NCBI GenBank assembly: GCA_947499255.1
Contig: CANMNF010000001.1
Location: 434,001-498,000, forward strand
Length of the DNA: 64,000 nucleotides
Direction of reading: 5' to 3'
From: an uncultured Sphingomonadaceae bacterium
Lineage (GTDB): Bacteria > Pseudomonadota > Alphaproteobacteria > Sphingomonadales > Sphingomonadaceae
Shown here: one piece after another, positions 36,404 to 45,857 of the stretch
Layout: each line of letters begins with the position of its first letter
How positions within the stretch are numbered: position 1 is the first letter of the stretch
Notes under the pieces: generated by a model
Databases searched by the model: none
The model's input: the letters and a program-made list of their open reading frames with translations, nothing else
Told to the model about the DNA's origin: nothing
Program-made: the position numbers and the translations under genes

Positions 36404-37192
36404 ATGCTCAAAAGACTGATCCTGATGGCATTGGCAGGCGCATTGGCGGCATGTTCGACAACGCCGGAAAGCACCGTTCGCGCTGCGCCGATGATTGTGC
36501 TGAAACTCGATGATTTTCGCGCGGATGGCGGCGTGCATCCCGGTTGGGCGCAGACTTTTGCGTTCCTCAATGAACACGATGTCACCGCAACGATTGGCGT
36601 GATCGGCGAAGGGTTGGAGCAGCCTGATCCGGACGGCGTCACATGGTTGTTGGCCCAAGATGCGCGCGGTCACGAATTGTGGAACCACGGATATTGCCAC
36701 TGCCGCAGCGGCGAGGGCGCAGCGCAAATTCGCGAATTTCGCGGCATGCCTTTTGCCGAACAACGCACCGCGATCACCCGCACTCAGGAATTGGGCGAAA
36801 AGGTGCTTGGCCTCGCTTTCACCAGCTTTGGCGCGCCTTACAACAGCACCGATGAAGCAACCGCGCAGGCCTTGGCCGAAGTGGATGCGTTGACTGTGTG
36901 GATGTTCAAAGAAACAAGCGATATTGCCGCGCCAACGAACAAGGTGCAGCTAAAGCGAATCGCGGCGGTGAATATCGAATATCCCGTCCATATTCCTGAT
37001 TTCGATCAGTTTGTGGCAGGATATGAAGCACACCGGGATAAGCCGTTATTGGTCATCCAAGGCCATCCGCAAAGCTGGGTGGAAGAGCCTGCGCGACTTG
37101 CAGAATTCAAACAAATTGTGATGTACTTGAAAGCTGATGGCGCGCGGTTTGTTACCCCGGTTGAAGCAACGGCAAAGGGGGCCGGAATCTAA
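36404..37192 (+). CDS. Polysaccharide-deacetylase-like lipoprotein
   Basis: 262 residues from the second ATG (36404), which has GGGGAG six bases upstream; the ATG at 36398 touches that site. A lipoprotein signal (LMALAGALAACST, lipobox LAAC) anchors it in the envelope. The following domain resembles a NodB-type barrel: LKLDDFRADGG near the start, ATIGVIGEG, HELWNHGYCHC. The usual metal triad D-H-H is only partly recognisable, so it may be a divergent or inactive member. Its stop overlaps the start of the next small gene by one base. Confidence 0.75.
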   Translation: MLKRLILMALAGALAACSTTPESTVRAAPMIVLKLDDFRADGGVHPGWAQTFAFLNEHDVTATIGVIGEGLEQPDPDGVTWLLAQDARGHELWNHGYCHCRSGEGAAQIREFRGMPFAEQRTAITRTQELGEKVLGLAFTSFGAPYNSTDEATAQALAEVDALTVWMFKETSDIAAPTNKVQLKRIAAVNIEYPVHIPDFDQFVAGYEAHRDKPLLVIQGHPQSWVEEPARLAEFKQIVMYLKADGARFVTPVEATAKGAGI

Positions 37193-37374
37193 TGGCGAAA
37201 GAACGATTTGAACGACACAAACAGCCATGGAACGGCGAAGAAGCGGGCAAGCTCAAACTGCTGGCAAGCAAAGGGCAGGGCCTCAAACAAATCGCCAAAG
37301 CGCTAAACCGAAGTGAGGAATCGACCCGCGATTTCGCCAAGAAAAACAAGATCGCGGTCGCCAAGAAGCGGTAG
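37192..37374 (+). CDS. Small helix-turn-helix (Myb/SANT-like) protein
   Basis: 60 residues, strongly basic. PWNGEEAGKLKLLASKGQG and LKQIAKALNRSEEST look like a three-helix Myb/SANT or resolvase-type HTH: an opening Trp, then a helix pair with the turn at KALNRSE. The ATG shares one base with the stop of the lipoprotein gene, which supports translation. Function unknown; DNA binding is inferred. Confidence 0.65.
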   Translation: MAKERFERHKQPWNGEEAGKLKLLASKGQGLKQIAKALNRSEESTRDFAKKNKIAVAKKR

Positions 37375-37417
37375 GGGGAAGCGAACCTATGGCTCTACTG
37401 GTGTACGGTTACGCCTC

Positions 37418-37894
37418 TCACGCTTCAGCGACCATCAGCGTTTCAAACCTTTCGCAAACCACCATTAGTTCATCGTCGACCGGGATACCGCGTCCGTCAA
37501 AACTGCGCTCAAAGAATGCGCGGTGGGCCGTTCGCCACCAATCTAACGTCAGATCACCTTCGCCTTCGGCGCGGGCAAAATCTTCGTCGATGTCACCAAA
37601 GCGGACCATTTTTACCGACGTGATTTGAATGACCGCTTTGGCGACGCCTTCAAAATCGGTGATGACGAAATATTGGCCGACCTGCGCCAATTCTTCCCCG
37701 TAAAACTCCAAATCAACAAATGCCCCTGCGGTGGCTTGTTTCCGGCCTTCTACAACCAGTTGCGCGCACGCGTCCGCATCGGCCTTGTTGTCGCAGAAAT
37801 AGTACGCTTCCGGCGCATCCACAGGAGCACTTTTGTGGTGGTCCCGAAAGCGGTTCCAGAGTTCAGTAACGCTGGCATGGGTCACTTCACCCAA
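37418..37894 (-). CDS. ASCH domain protein
   Basis: 158 residues. VEGRKQATAGAFVDLEFYGE and GQYFVITDFEGVAKAVIQIT match the ASCH (PUA-like) fold, and EGDLTLDWWRTAHRAFFE is the usual C-terminal helix. ASCH proteins bind RNA or nucleosides; one family member hydrolyses N4-acetylcytidine. It overlaps the 3' end of era by 13 bases and ends the lepB-rnc-era transcript. Confidence 0.85.
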   Translation of the reverse strand: MGEVTHASVTELWNRFRDHHKSAPVDAPEAYYFCDNKADADACAQLVVEGRKQATAGAFVDLEFYGEELAQVGQYFVITDFEGVAKAVIQITSVKMVRFGDIDEDFARAEGEGDLTLDWWRTAHRAFFERSFDGRGIPVDDELMVVCERFETLMVAEA

Positions 37895-38787
37895 TCCAGC
37901 CCGATCTCTTCAAAAATTTCGCGGTTTTCAGCCCATTTCTCATCCACTTTCACGTGGATATACAAATGCACTGGCACGCCCAGAATTTCGCTCAATTCCT
38001 TGCGCGATGCCTCTCCGATGGCTTTGATGCGGGAGCCTTGTTTGCCCAGCACGATCGGTTTTTGGCTAGAGCGCGCGATCACGACTTGTTGATGGATTTC
38101 AACCGAGCCATCTTCGCGCAACTCATAACTTTCAGGGCGCACGGCGGTGTCGTAAGGCAGTTCCTCGTGCAATTGCGCGAAGACCTGTTCGCGTGTCACT
38201 TCGGTGGCCAGCAAGCGTTCTGAGGCATCGGAGACTTGATCTTCCGGGTAATGCCAAGGCCCCTCAGGCATGGTTTGCGCCAGCGCCGTTTTCATTTCCG
38301 CAACGCCATCACCAGTCAGCGCTGATACGAAAAACACCTCGGCAAAATCTGCCGCCTGCGTCAATTCCTGCGCCAGTTCCAGCAGCGGCTCTTTCTTGCT
38401 GACATCGACTTTGTTGAGGACGAGGATCTTGCGCTCTTTGCGGTCTTTCAAAAGTTGAACCAATGGCATCAGCTCATGCCGCCGTTGCTTCACCGGATCG
38501 ACCACCAGCAGCACTGCATCCGCTGCCACGGCGCCTTCCCATGCCGCACTAACCATCGCGCGGTCCAAGCGGCGGCGCGGTTCAAAAATGCCCGGCGTAT
38601 CGACCAGGATCATCTGCACCTGATCTTGCAAGGCAATCCCCATCAACCGCGCACGCGTGGTTTGCGCTTTGGCCGATGTGATGGCGACTTTTTGTCCGAC
38701 GAGCTGGTTCACCAGTGTCGATTTGCCCGCATTAGGCGCGCCAATCACGGCGACCACGCCGCAGTGGGGCTTTTGCTCAGTACTCAA
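37882..38787 (-). CDS. era: GTPase Era
   Basis: 301 residues. G1 GAPNAGKST, G3 DTPGI, G4 NKVD, then the C-terminal KH domain with the GKQGSRIKAIG loop. It binds the 3' end of 16S rRNA during 30S assembly. Starts four bases inside the rnc stop (ATGA overlap at 38784-38787). Confidence 0.98.
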   Translation of the reverse strand: MSTEQKPHCGVVAVIGAPNAGKSTLVNQLVGQKVAITSAKAQTTRARLMGIALQDQVQMILVDTPGIFEPRRRLDRAMVSAAWEGAVAADAVLLVVDPVKQRRHELMPLVQLLKDRKERKILVLNKVDVSKKEPLLELAQELTQAADFAEVFFVSALTGDGVAEMKTALAQTMPEGPWHYPEDQVSDASERLLATEVTREQVFAQLHEELPYDTAVRPESYELREDGSVEIHQQVVIARSSQKPIVLGKQGSRIKAIGEASRKELSEILGVPVHLYIHVKVDEKWAENREIFEEIGLDWVK

Positions 38788-39455
38788 CCAAATTTCTCCA
38801 TAAACAATCGGGCAGCTTTAGTTTCAGCATCCTGTTTGCCGCTGGCCGTCGCTTCGACTTCGCCAACATTGGGGATGCTGACCTGTACGGTATAAAGCCG
38901 CGCGTGATCCGGGCCGTGTGTATCGACAACTTTGTAGCTGGGCGATTTGCGGCGATTGCCTGCGGCCCATTCCTGCAGCGCGCTTTTGGGGTGCTTTGCG
39001 GTGCCCGCGCGCCCTTCAACAGCGTCACGCCAGATGGTGTGGATCAGCGTTTTGGTCGCGTCAAAACCCGCTTCGAGGAATTGTGCACCCAGCAGCGCCT
39101 CCATCACATCGCCCAGCACATTGTCGCTATCAGCCGCGCCATCGTCGCGCGCTTGTTTGCCAAGGCGGATATGGGGCGGGGCGGCGATGGCGCGGGCGCG
39201 CGTCGCGCACATTTGGCGGCTGACCAAAGCGTTAAGGCGTTGTGCCAGATCGCCTTCGGCCCCATCGCTGCGCGAATACAGCCAATCGGCAATGGTCAGG
39301 CCAAGCACACGATCACCTAGAAATTCCAGGCGTTGGTAATCGCGCGCTTCGCCGGTGCTGCCATGTGTCAAAGCTTCTCGCCAAAGCGCATCATCGCGGA
39401 TGACAAAGCCTGTCTTGGTCAGCCAGTCGCGCGTGTCCGGCTCCAGTCCGGTCAT
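38784..39455 (-). CDS. rnc: Ribonuclease III
   Basis: 223 residues from the ATG at 39453-39455, which overlaps the lepB stop (ATGA). The frame stays open to 39497, but that version lies inside lepB. The signature is LEFLGDRVLGL with catalytic Glu and Asp; DVMEALLGA is the second metal site; a double-stranded RNA-binding domain fills the last 70 residues. Processes rRNA and structured mRNAs. Confidence 0.97.
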   Translation of the reverse strand: MTGLEPDTRDWLTKTGFVIRDDALWREALTHGSTGEARDYQRLEFLGDRVLGLTIADWLYSRSDGAEGDLAQRLNALVSRQMCATRARAIAAPPHIRLGKQARDDGAADSDNVLGDVMEALLGAQFLEAGFDATKTLIHTIWRDAVEGRAGTAKHPKSALQEWAAGNRRKSPSYKVVDTHGPDHARLYTVQVSIPNVGEVEATASGKQDAETKAARLFMEKFG

Positions 39456-40270
39456 ATCCCGCGGCCCAACCGGCTCCACCGCACGCCATTGCCCCAAGAC
39501 CAGTACATAAAGCTCGCTTTGCCCACGAGATCTTGTTGCGGAACCATGCCAACCCAGCCACCAGAAACGGTGGGCCGGCGGCTGTCTTGCGAGTTATCGC
39601 GGTTGTCGCCCATCATGAACAAATGGCCTTCTGGCACGATGACAGCGCTGGTGTTGTCCACCGCTACTTCGCTCAGATCGAGGATGTTGTACGACACATC
39701 ATTGGGCAAAGTTTCGCGGTATTGCGGATAGGCACAAGCGCGGGTGCCATCATCCAATTGCGTCACATAATCGACGCGGAAGCAGCCCACGCCATCGCTG
39801 ATCGGCAGGATGAAATCTTCAATCCGCTCCATCCCGACAGGCGCATCGTTCAAATGCAGCACGCCATCGATCATCTGCACTTTATCTCCGGGCAGCCCGA
39901 TCACGCGCTTGATATAATCCACGCGGTCAATGGGATGTTTGAAAATCACCACATCCCCGCGCTCTGGCTGACTGGCGAAAATGCGTCCTTCGCCAAGATC
40001 AATGCCAAAGGGCAATGAATTTGTGGAATAGCCATAGGGCCATTTGGACGCGAACAGATAATCACCGACCAACAGGCGCGGTTGCATGCTCTCGCTAGGG
40101 ATGTTGAAGCTGGTGAAGACGAATGTGCGGAAGACCAGCACAATGATCACCAATTTCACCAGGAACCAAATAAAACTGCCCCAGCTTTCCTTTTCCTCAG
40201 GCGAATTGTCAGCTTTCGCAGACACAGGCTTGCCGGGTTCGACGACTTCGCGGATGTTCTCTTCATTCAT
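39452..40270 (-). CDS. lepB: Signal peptidase I
   Basis: 272 residues from the ATG at 40268-40270 (MNEENIREVVEPG). The frame is open 36 codons further, but that part has no family likeness. One membrane helix (about 33-52) is followed by the catalytic Ser in IPSESMQP, the catalytic Lys in DYIKRVIGLPGD and the GDNRDNSQDSR box. Removes signal peptides at the periplasmic face. First gene of lepB-rnc-era-ASCH. Confidence 0.96.
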   Translation of the reverse strand: MNEENIREVVEPGKPVSAKADNSPEEKESWGSFIWFLVKLVIIVLVFRTFVFTSFNIPSESMQPRLLVGDYLFASKWPYGYSTNSLPFGIDLGEGRIFASQPERGDVVIFKHPIDRVDYIKRVIGLPGDKVQMIDGVLHLNDAPVGMERIEDFILPISDGVGCFRVDYVTQLDDGTRACAYPQYRETLPNDVSYNILDLSEVAVDNTSAVIVPEGHLFMMGDNRDNSQDSRRPTVSGGWVGMVPQQDLVGKASFMYWSWGNGVRWSRLGRGI

Positions 40271-40495
40271 GCCCGGTGGAATGGTGACCGGCGAGCATGT
40301 CGTCAAGCACTTGCTTTGCACAATGGACAAACAGTGGTTCCTTGGCGCGCGTACCTCTGTTATGCTGCACCGCAACACAAAATCACACAGGTGTGAGACG
40401 GCGTTGCTTTACCAAGGGTTTTTCCACGAGATGAGCCGGGGTATTGCAAACTCTCGTCAGAAGCCTAGCCAGTTATAGATGATCAGGAGTACCCC

Positions 40496-42010
40496 ATGAC
40501 CCTTAGCCGCGAAGCCGCATGGAAAAAGCTGGACCTTCATCCAGATCCCACATTGGAGGAGCTGTTTGCAGCTGATGCGGAGCGTGTGGAAAAGCTTTCA
40601 ACACGGCTTGAACTGGGTGAAGTGGGCATTCGGTTCGATTGGTCAAAGACGCATTTGACGCAAGATTTGCTCACCGATTTCGAAACTTTGGCGCAAGTCA
40701 GCGATTTCGATGCGATGCGTACCAAGCTGTTCAATGGCGAGACGGTAAACCCGACAGAAGGCCGCGCGGCTGAACATTCGGCTCTGCGCGGTGTAGGCAA
40801 GGATTCCAGCGTTGAAGAGGCAGCCGCGCTGCTCGAACGCATGAAATTGCTGGTCGAGGCGATCCATGATGGTGCTTTTGGCGATGTGAAGCATTTGATC
40901 CATGTTGGCATTGGCGGCTCTGCCCTGGGGCCGGCTTTGGCGGTCGACGCGTTGGGCCGTGATGATCCCAAAGTCGATGTGCATGTCGTATCCAACATCG
41001 ATGGCGTCGCGTTGGAAGAGGCATTTTCGCATTGTGATCCGGCCACCACGATGATCGCGATTGCCTCCAAGACCTTCACCACTATTGAAACCATGACCAA
41101 TGCGACAAGCGCGCTCAAATGGCTTGCCGATAGCGGGGTTTCTGACCCAACAGGCCGGGTGATTGCGCTCACCGCCTATCCTGAAAAAGCGGTGGAATGG
41201 GGCGTTGATGAAACACGCATCCTGCCTTTTGCTGAAAGTGTGGGCGGGCGGTATTCGCTGTGGTCTTCAATCGGTTTCCCTGTCGCGATGTCCGTGGGGT
41301 GGGACGATTTTGCCGCAATGCTGGATGGCGCGGCCAAGGTGGACGAACATTTCCGCGATACAAGCGGACGCGACAATCTGCCTTTGCGCGCAGCGTTTTC
41401 CGATCTGTATTACTCGCAATTGAAAGGCAGCCAGACCCGCGCCGTCTTCGCTTATGATGAACGGATGCGGTTATTGCCGGATTATCTTCAACAGCTTGAG
41501 ATGGAATCGAACGGCAAAAGCGTGAAAGTGGATGGTACGCCCGCAGGCTCCACCGCGCCGATCACCTGGGGCGGAGTGGGCACCGATGCGCAACATGCGG
41601 TGTTCCAATTGCTGCACCAAGGCACCCATCTTGTGCCGGTCGACTTCATCGCCAGTATTGAGCCGGGCGATATGCTGGATGCAGCGCATCACCATATCCT
41701 GCTGATGAATTGCTTTGCCCAAGGCGCTGCCTTGATGGCGGGCAAACAAAGTGATGATCCGCACCGCCACTATCCCGGCAACCGCCCGTCGGCCACGATC
41801 CTCGTCGATGATCTGGACCCGGCAACTTTCGGCGCGCTGGTGGCCTTCCATGAACACCGCGTTTTTGCCGCCGCTGTGCTGATGGATATCAACCCGTTCG
41901 ATCAATTCGGCGTAGAGCTGGGCAAGGAAATCGCGAAGAAGATCGAAAAAGGCGGCGAAAGCTTTGATGCCAGCACCGAGGCATTGCTAAAAGCTGCAGG
42001 AGTTGGGTAG
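40496..42010 (+). CDS. pgi: Glucose-6-phosphate isomerase
   Basis: 504 residues. Family signatures GGRYSLWSSIGFP and the C-terminal FDQFGVELGKEIAKKI; the sugar-binding loop is IGGSALGP near residue 140. Interconverts glucose- and fructose-6-phosphate. Some 225 bases separate it from the divergent lepB, enough for both promoters. Confidence 0.98.
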   Translation: MTLSREAAWKKLDLHPDPTLEELFAADAERVEKLSTRLELGEVGIRFDWSKTHLTQDLLTDFETLAQVSDFDAMRTKLFNGETVNPTEGRAAEHSALRGVGKDSSVEEAAALLERMKLLVEAIHDGAFGDVKHLIHVGIGGSALGPALAVDALGRDDPKVDVHVVSNIDGVALEEAFSHCDPATTMIAIASKTFTTIETMTNATSALKWLADSGVSDPTGRVIALTAYPEKAVEWGVDETRILPFAESVGGRYSLWSSIGFPVAMSVGWDDFAAMLDGAAKVDEHFRDTSGRDNLPLRAAFSDLYYSQLKGSQTRAVFAYDERMRLLPDYLQQLEMESNGKSVKVDGTPAGSTAPITWGGVGTDAQHAVFQLLHQGTHLVPVDFIASIEPGDMLDAAHHHILLMNCFAQGAALMAGKQSDDPHRHYPGNRPSATILVDDLDPATFGALVAFHEHRVFAAAVLMDINPFDQFGVELGKEIAKKIEKGGESFDASTEALLKAAGVG

Positions 42011-42052
42011 CACCATTTGCCAAGCCGCATTGCGCAGCGTACGCGATAAGCC

Positions 42053-42532
42053 ATGACATTTCCGATTATCTTCGCCGTCGCATGGGCCGTGCTTCTTGGC
42101 CTTGGGGGCGGCTTGCTGACCAGTATTGGGGAATGGTATCGCGATCTGGCCAAGCCTAGCTGGCAGCCGCCTGATTGGCTGTTTGGACCGGCGTGGACGA
42201 TCATCCTTGGACTTGCAGCATGGGCGTTTGTGCTTTGCTGGGATGCGGCGCAGGCATCGGGGCAGGGCGGTTTCTTGATTGGGCTTTATGTGGTCAATGC
42301 GGTGTTCCATTTCCTGTGGTCGCCGATTTTCTTTACCCTCAAGCGGCCGGATTGGGCGCTGATCGAAGTGCCGTTTCTGTGGCTTTCGGTTCTGGCGCTG
42401 ACTGTGTTTTTGCGAGAATTCTCTGTGCTGGCGAGCTGGTTGATCGTGCCGTATCTGGTGTGGGTGACGTTTGCGACTCTGCTCAATTGGAAGATCGTGC
42501 AGTTGAACAAGCCTTTCGTCCAGAATAACTAA
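42053..42532 (+). CDS. TspO/MBR family tryptophan-rich membrane protein
   Basis: 159 residues, five hydrophobic segments, rich in Trp. LAKPSWQPPDWLFGPAWTI and NAVFHFLWSPIFFTL are the family landmarks. Bacterial TspO binds porphyrins and is linked to stress and pigment control; that hemA is elsewhere in the window may be chance. Starts 42 bases after pgi. Confidence 0.93.
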   Translation: MTFPIIFAVAWAVLLGLGGGLLTSIGEWYRDLAKPSWQPPDWLFGPAWTIILGLAAWAFVLCWDAAQASGQGGFLIGLYVVNAVFHFLWSPIFFTLKRPDWALIEVPFLWLSVLALTVFLREFSVLASWLIVPYLVWVTFATLLNWKIVQLNKPFVQNN

Positions 42533-42538
42533 ATCGCG

Positions 42539-43030
42539 ATGACAGACATTGCGTTGATTTGCGGGAATACCGGTGCTGGCAAAAGCACTTATGCTGCCAA
42601 GCTGGCGGCCCAATCAGGCGCGCATATCTTTGCAGTGGATGAGTGGATGCGTACGCTGTTCCTGATGGATATGCCCGATCCGCCCGAATATGCCTGGGCA
42701 TTGGAACGCACGCAGAGATGTGATCGCCAGATCCTGATTGAAGCAGCACGGATGGCCGATCGCGGCATTCCTGTGATCCTCGATCTTGGCTTTTTCGGAG
42801 AAGAGCAGCGCACCCGGACGCGCAAGGCAATAGAGGCTGCGGGACACACCGCGGTTCTGCATTATCTCGATGTCGATAAGGCCACACGGTGGAGCCGGGT
42901 GGAAGAGCGCAATAAGGGCGAGGCCGAAACCTTCCAATTCGAAGTGGATCGCGAAACATTTGATTTTTGCGAAACGATTTTTGAACCGCTTTCAGATGAA
43001 GAACGCAAGGGCGCGATTGTCGTCACATAA
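42539..43030 (+). CDS. P-loop kinase of the AAA_33/zeta-toxin-like group
   Basis: 163 residues. Walker A GNTGAGKST at residues 9-17, then a DEWMRTLF and VILDLGFFGEEQRT stretch typical of small-molecule kinases of the zeta/chloramphenicol phosphotransferase kind. The substrate is unknown. Begins six bases after the tspO stop, so the two share a transcript. Confidence 0.8.
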   Translation: MTDIALICGNTGAGKSTYAAKLAAQSGAHIFAVDEWMRTLFLMDMPDPPEYAWALERTQRCDRQILIEAARMADRGIPVILDLGFFGEEQRTRTRKAIEAAGHTAVLHYLDVDKATRWSRVEERNKGEAETFQFEVDRETFDFCETIFEPLSDEERKGAIVVT

Positions 43031-43257
43031 CGCGCCATCATTGTGCAGTGCGCAATTTGCTTTGACTTTTCCCGCAATTTCGGTCATCTGCCACGCAATC
43101 GAAGCGCGTTAGCCAGCGTGAAGTGGCGGCAATTGACAATCTCCGCCCCGGCCGCCTTCGATCTTTTACGAATAGACTTCCCTTTTCACGCGGGTCGTTT
43201 TGACACCCGCGCCGCGCGCCGATTTCGGCTGCGCGCCGCAAATATTTGCGAGTATTC

Positions 43258-44637
43258 ATGACACAGTTTTCTGACCTTGGGCTTTCACAGCCCGTTCTCC
43301 AAGCCCTTGATATGAAGGGTTATACCGAGCCTACGCCTATCCAGGAACAAGCCATTCCGCCGGTTCTTGAAGGCCGCGATCTGCTTGGCATTGCACAAAC
43401 CGGCACCGGCAAAACCGCCGCCTTTATGCTGCCCAGCATCGACAATATGCGCAAAGCCGACAATCAGGTACCTTTCAAATCCTGCCGTATGTTGGTGTTG
43501 GCTCCAACGCGCGAATTGGCCGGGCAAATCGCCCAAAGTGCCAAGGATTATGGCGCGATGGCCGGCATGAAAGTGCATTCAATCGTTGGCGGGACCAGCG
43601 TCAATAAGGACCGTAACAAGCTGCATCGCGGCTGCGATATCCTTGTGGCGACACCGGGCCGCTTGCTCGATCTGATTGATCAAAAGGCGTTCAACCTTTC
43701 CGGACTTGAAATTCTGGTGCTCGACGAAGCGGATCAAATGCTTGATCTGGGCTTTATCCACGCACTTCGCCGCATCCATCAACTTGCGCCGAAAGAACGC
43801 CAAACGCTGTTTTTTAGTGCAACGATGCCCAAGCAGATCAAGGAATTGGTTGGCGCCTATTGCCAAAATCCTGTGCAGGTTTCAGTCACGCCAGCGGCCA
43901 CCACGGCTGAGCGGATTTCGCAATATCTGCTGATGGTGCAGCAAAATGAAAAGCAATCGCTGCTCGAACTGATCCTGTCTGGCCGGTATGAAGTACCCGG
44001 CAAGATTGAGCGTGTGCTGGTCTTCACCCGGACGAAACACGGCGCAGATCGTGTGGTGAAAAAGCTGAGCCAAGCCGGCATCGCGGCCAACGCCATTCAC
44101 GGCAACAAAAGCCAGCCTCAACGCCAGCGCGCTTTGGATGAGTTCAAGCGGGCCAAAACCAACGTGCTGATCGCAACCGATGTTGCCGCGCGCGGGATCG
44201 ATATCCCCGGCGTGAGCCATGTGATCAATTACGAATTACCCAATGTGCCCGAACAATATGTGCACCGCATCGGCCGCACAGCGCGCGCAGGCGCGGATGG
44301 GGTTGCAATCGCGTTTTGTGCCGAGGATGAGCGCGCGTATCTCAAAGACATCAACAAGCAAACCGATGCCGAGTTTGAGCGTCTGCCATTGCCGGAAAAT
44401 TTCCGCGCCGTGGTGGAAGGCGTGGGGCCAACCAAGCCTGCACCAAAGCAACAACGCCAACGCGTGAACGCCAAGCCGCGTCATGGCGGCGGCGGTCGTG
44501 GCGGCAGTGGCGGCGGTGGTGGTGGCGGCGGCGGTGCGAACCGTTCAAAACAGCGCAAACCCAACAGAAGCGGCGGAAATTCGCAAAATCGCGGTGATGG
44601 TCAACAATCCAGAAGCTCCAATCGCGGGCGTCGATAA
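43258..44637 (+). CDS. rhlE: DEAD-box RNA helicase, RhlE type
   Basis: 459 residues from the ATG at 43258. Q motif GYTEPTPIQ, motif I AQTGTGKTA, motif II DEAD in VLDEADQML, motif III SATMP, and HRIGRTARAG near the C-terminus of the helicase core. The last 75 residues are disordered, basic and Gly-rich with a run of nine glycines. It remodels RNA in ribosome assembly or cold adaptation. The 227 bases before it hold no gene and contain a GC-rich hairpin (about 43206-43232). Confidence 0.95.
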   Translation: MTQFSDLGLSQPVLQALDMKGYTEPTPIQEQAIPPVLEGRDLLGIAQTGTGKTAAFMLPSIDNMRKADNQVPFKSCRMLVLAPTRELAGQIAQSAKDYGAMAGMKVHSIVGGTSVNKDRNKLHRGCDILVATPGRLLDLIDQKAFNLSGLEILVLDEADQMLDLGFIHALRRIHQLAPKERQTLFFSATMPKQIKELVGAYCQNPVQVSVTPAATTAERISQYLLMVQQNEKQSLLELILSGRYEVPGKIERVLVFTRTKHGADRVVKKLSQAGIAANAIHGNKSQPQRQRALDEFKRAKTNVLIATDVAARGIDIPGVSHVINYELPNVPEQYVHRIGRTARAGADGVAIAFCAEDERAYLKDINKQTDAEFERLPLPENFRAVVEGVGPTKPAPKQQRQRVNAKPRHGGGGRGGSGGGGGGGGGANRSKQRKPNRSGGNSQNRGDGQQSRSSNRGRR

Positions 44638-44743
44638 AGGCGGCAATAATAGCGCTTTTTTAACCATGCTGAGGCTAAGCCCCTGTGACGAGAAATATGC
44701 GACACGAGAGTGACGCGAAACGTTTGCAGGGGCAGCCACGAGA

Positions 44744-45772
44744 ATGATTAGAACGAAGACCACCTTGGTCATCGGTGCCGGTGCAGGTTACGAGCTTGAG
44801 ATGCCCGACGGGCGTGAACTTTTGAACAAAGTTGCACAAGGTTTTGATTTTTCGCGGCTTGGCAGCGATTTGCAAACGCGTGACATGGTGGTGCTGGACA
44901 AGCACTTTGACAAGTTTTCCCGGCGCGTTGGCGCGACTAGGGAAAAGCTTCACGAAGCTGGCGGCACGATCCGCACATCGGCGCGCATTGCCAGCAGCGT
45001 GGATGCTATTCTCGAACAGCACAGCACCGATCCTTTGGTGCAGGCCGCTGGCAAGCTGGCGCTGGTTTACTATACGTTGCAGGCCGAGGCGCGTTCTCCC
45101 TTAGCGTTGGAGCCGCGCGATCCGGGTGATTTGCCTTTGCGCGGCAATGAAAACTGGTTGTTTCAGCTGGGGCGCCTGATCGTTGACGGCGTGCCGCGTT
45201 CTGAGGCGGAAAAATGTTTTGACAACCTTTCCATCATTTCCTTCAACTATGATCGTTCCATTCAGCATTATCTGCCCTGGATCGTCCATATGGCGTTTGG
45301 CATGACGCTGAATGAAGCGCGCCAATTGGTCAGCGCCAAGCTGAACATTACGCAGCCATTTGGCAATGTTGGCCGTTTGCCATGGCAGCAGGGTGAAAGC
45401 CCGGATGTCGAATGGGGCAATGAAGAGCCGTGGAACATTCACAATCTCGTGAAGGAAATTCGCACCGCTTCCGAAGTGAAACGCAACCACCAATTGACGC
45501 AGTTTTTGGTTGGTGAGCTGGCAGGCGGCAAACGCATTGTGTTCCTCGGATTTGGCTTTGAATCGGCAGCAACTTCGCTTTTGTTCGATTATTCCTTGAG
45601 CCATGATCCCGATGTGTTGGTGACCCTGCTGGGCGGCAATGCAGCATCCAAGGCGGCCATTCATCGCCTGTTGAAACGGCAAACCGGGATTGAGGATGAT
45701 GAGCTGATCACCATTCTCGAAATGCGCGCGTATCAAATGCTGCGCGATTACGCGCTTCTGCTGGAAAACTAG
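44744..45772 (+). CDS. SIR2-like domain protein
   Basis: 342 residues. The Rossmann start LVIGAGAGYELEMPDG and the strand NLSIISFNYDRSIQHYLP are the two landmarks of SIR2-like NAD-binding proteins; VDAILEQH lies between them. The usual catalytic His of the HxxG segment is not obvious: the matching place reads NITQPFGNVG. The C-terminal half has IVFLGFGFESAATSLLF, another SIR2-like strand. SIR2-like proteins often act in phage defence by depleting NAD, but this one is alone among core genes. Function open. Confidence 0.7.
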   Translation: MIRTKTTLVIGAGAGYELEMPDGRELLNKVAQGFDFSRLGSDLQTRDMVVLDKHFDKFSRRVGATREKLHEAGGTIRTSARIASSVDAILEQHSTDPLVQAAGKLALVYYTLQAEARSPLALEPRDPGDLPLRGNENWLFQLGRLIVDGVPRSEAEKCFDNLSIISFNYDRSIQHYLPWIVHMAFGMTLNEARQLVSAKLNITQPFGNVGRLPWQQGESPDVEWGNEEPWNIHNLVKEIRTASEVKRNHQLTQFLVGELAGGKRIVFLGFGFESAATSLLFDYSLSHDPDVLVTLLGGNAASKAAIHRLLKRQTGIEDDELITILEMRAYQMLRDYALLLEN

Positions 45773-45857
45773 CTCTCTATCGCAATCTATTTTGAACGGT
45801 TGGCAAGCGGATAGGCTTAGCGCATAGGGCGCACACGACCAACCAGGAGAACTTTGC

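Noticed and set aside
35693-36763. 356-codon minus-strand open frame across the topA end
   Set aside because: It spans two real genes antisense and owes its length to the Lys-repeat DNA.
39456-39497. Upstream start for rnc
   Set aside because: It would lie within lepB, whereas the ATG at 39455 forms the usual ATGA overlap with its stop.
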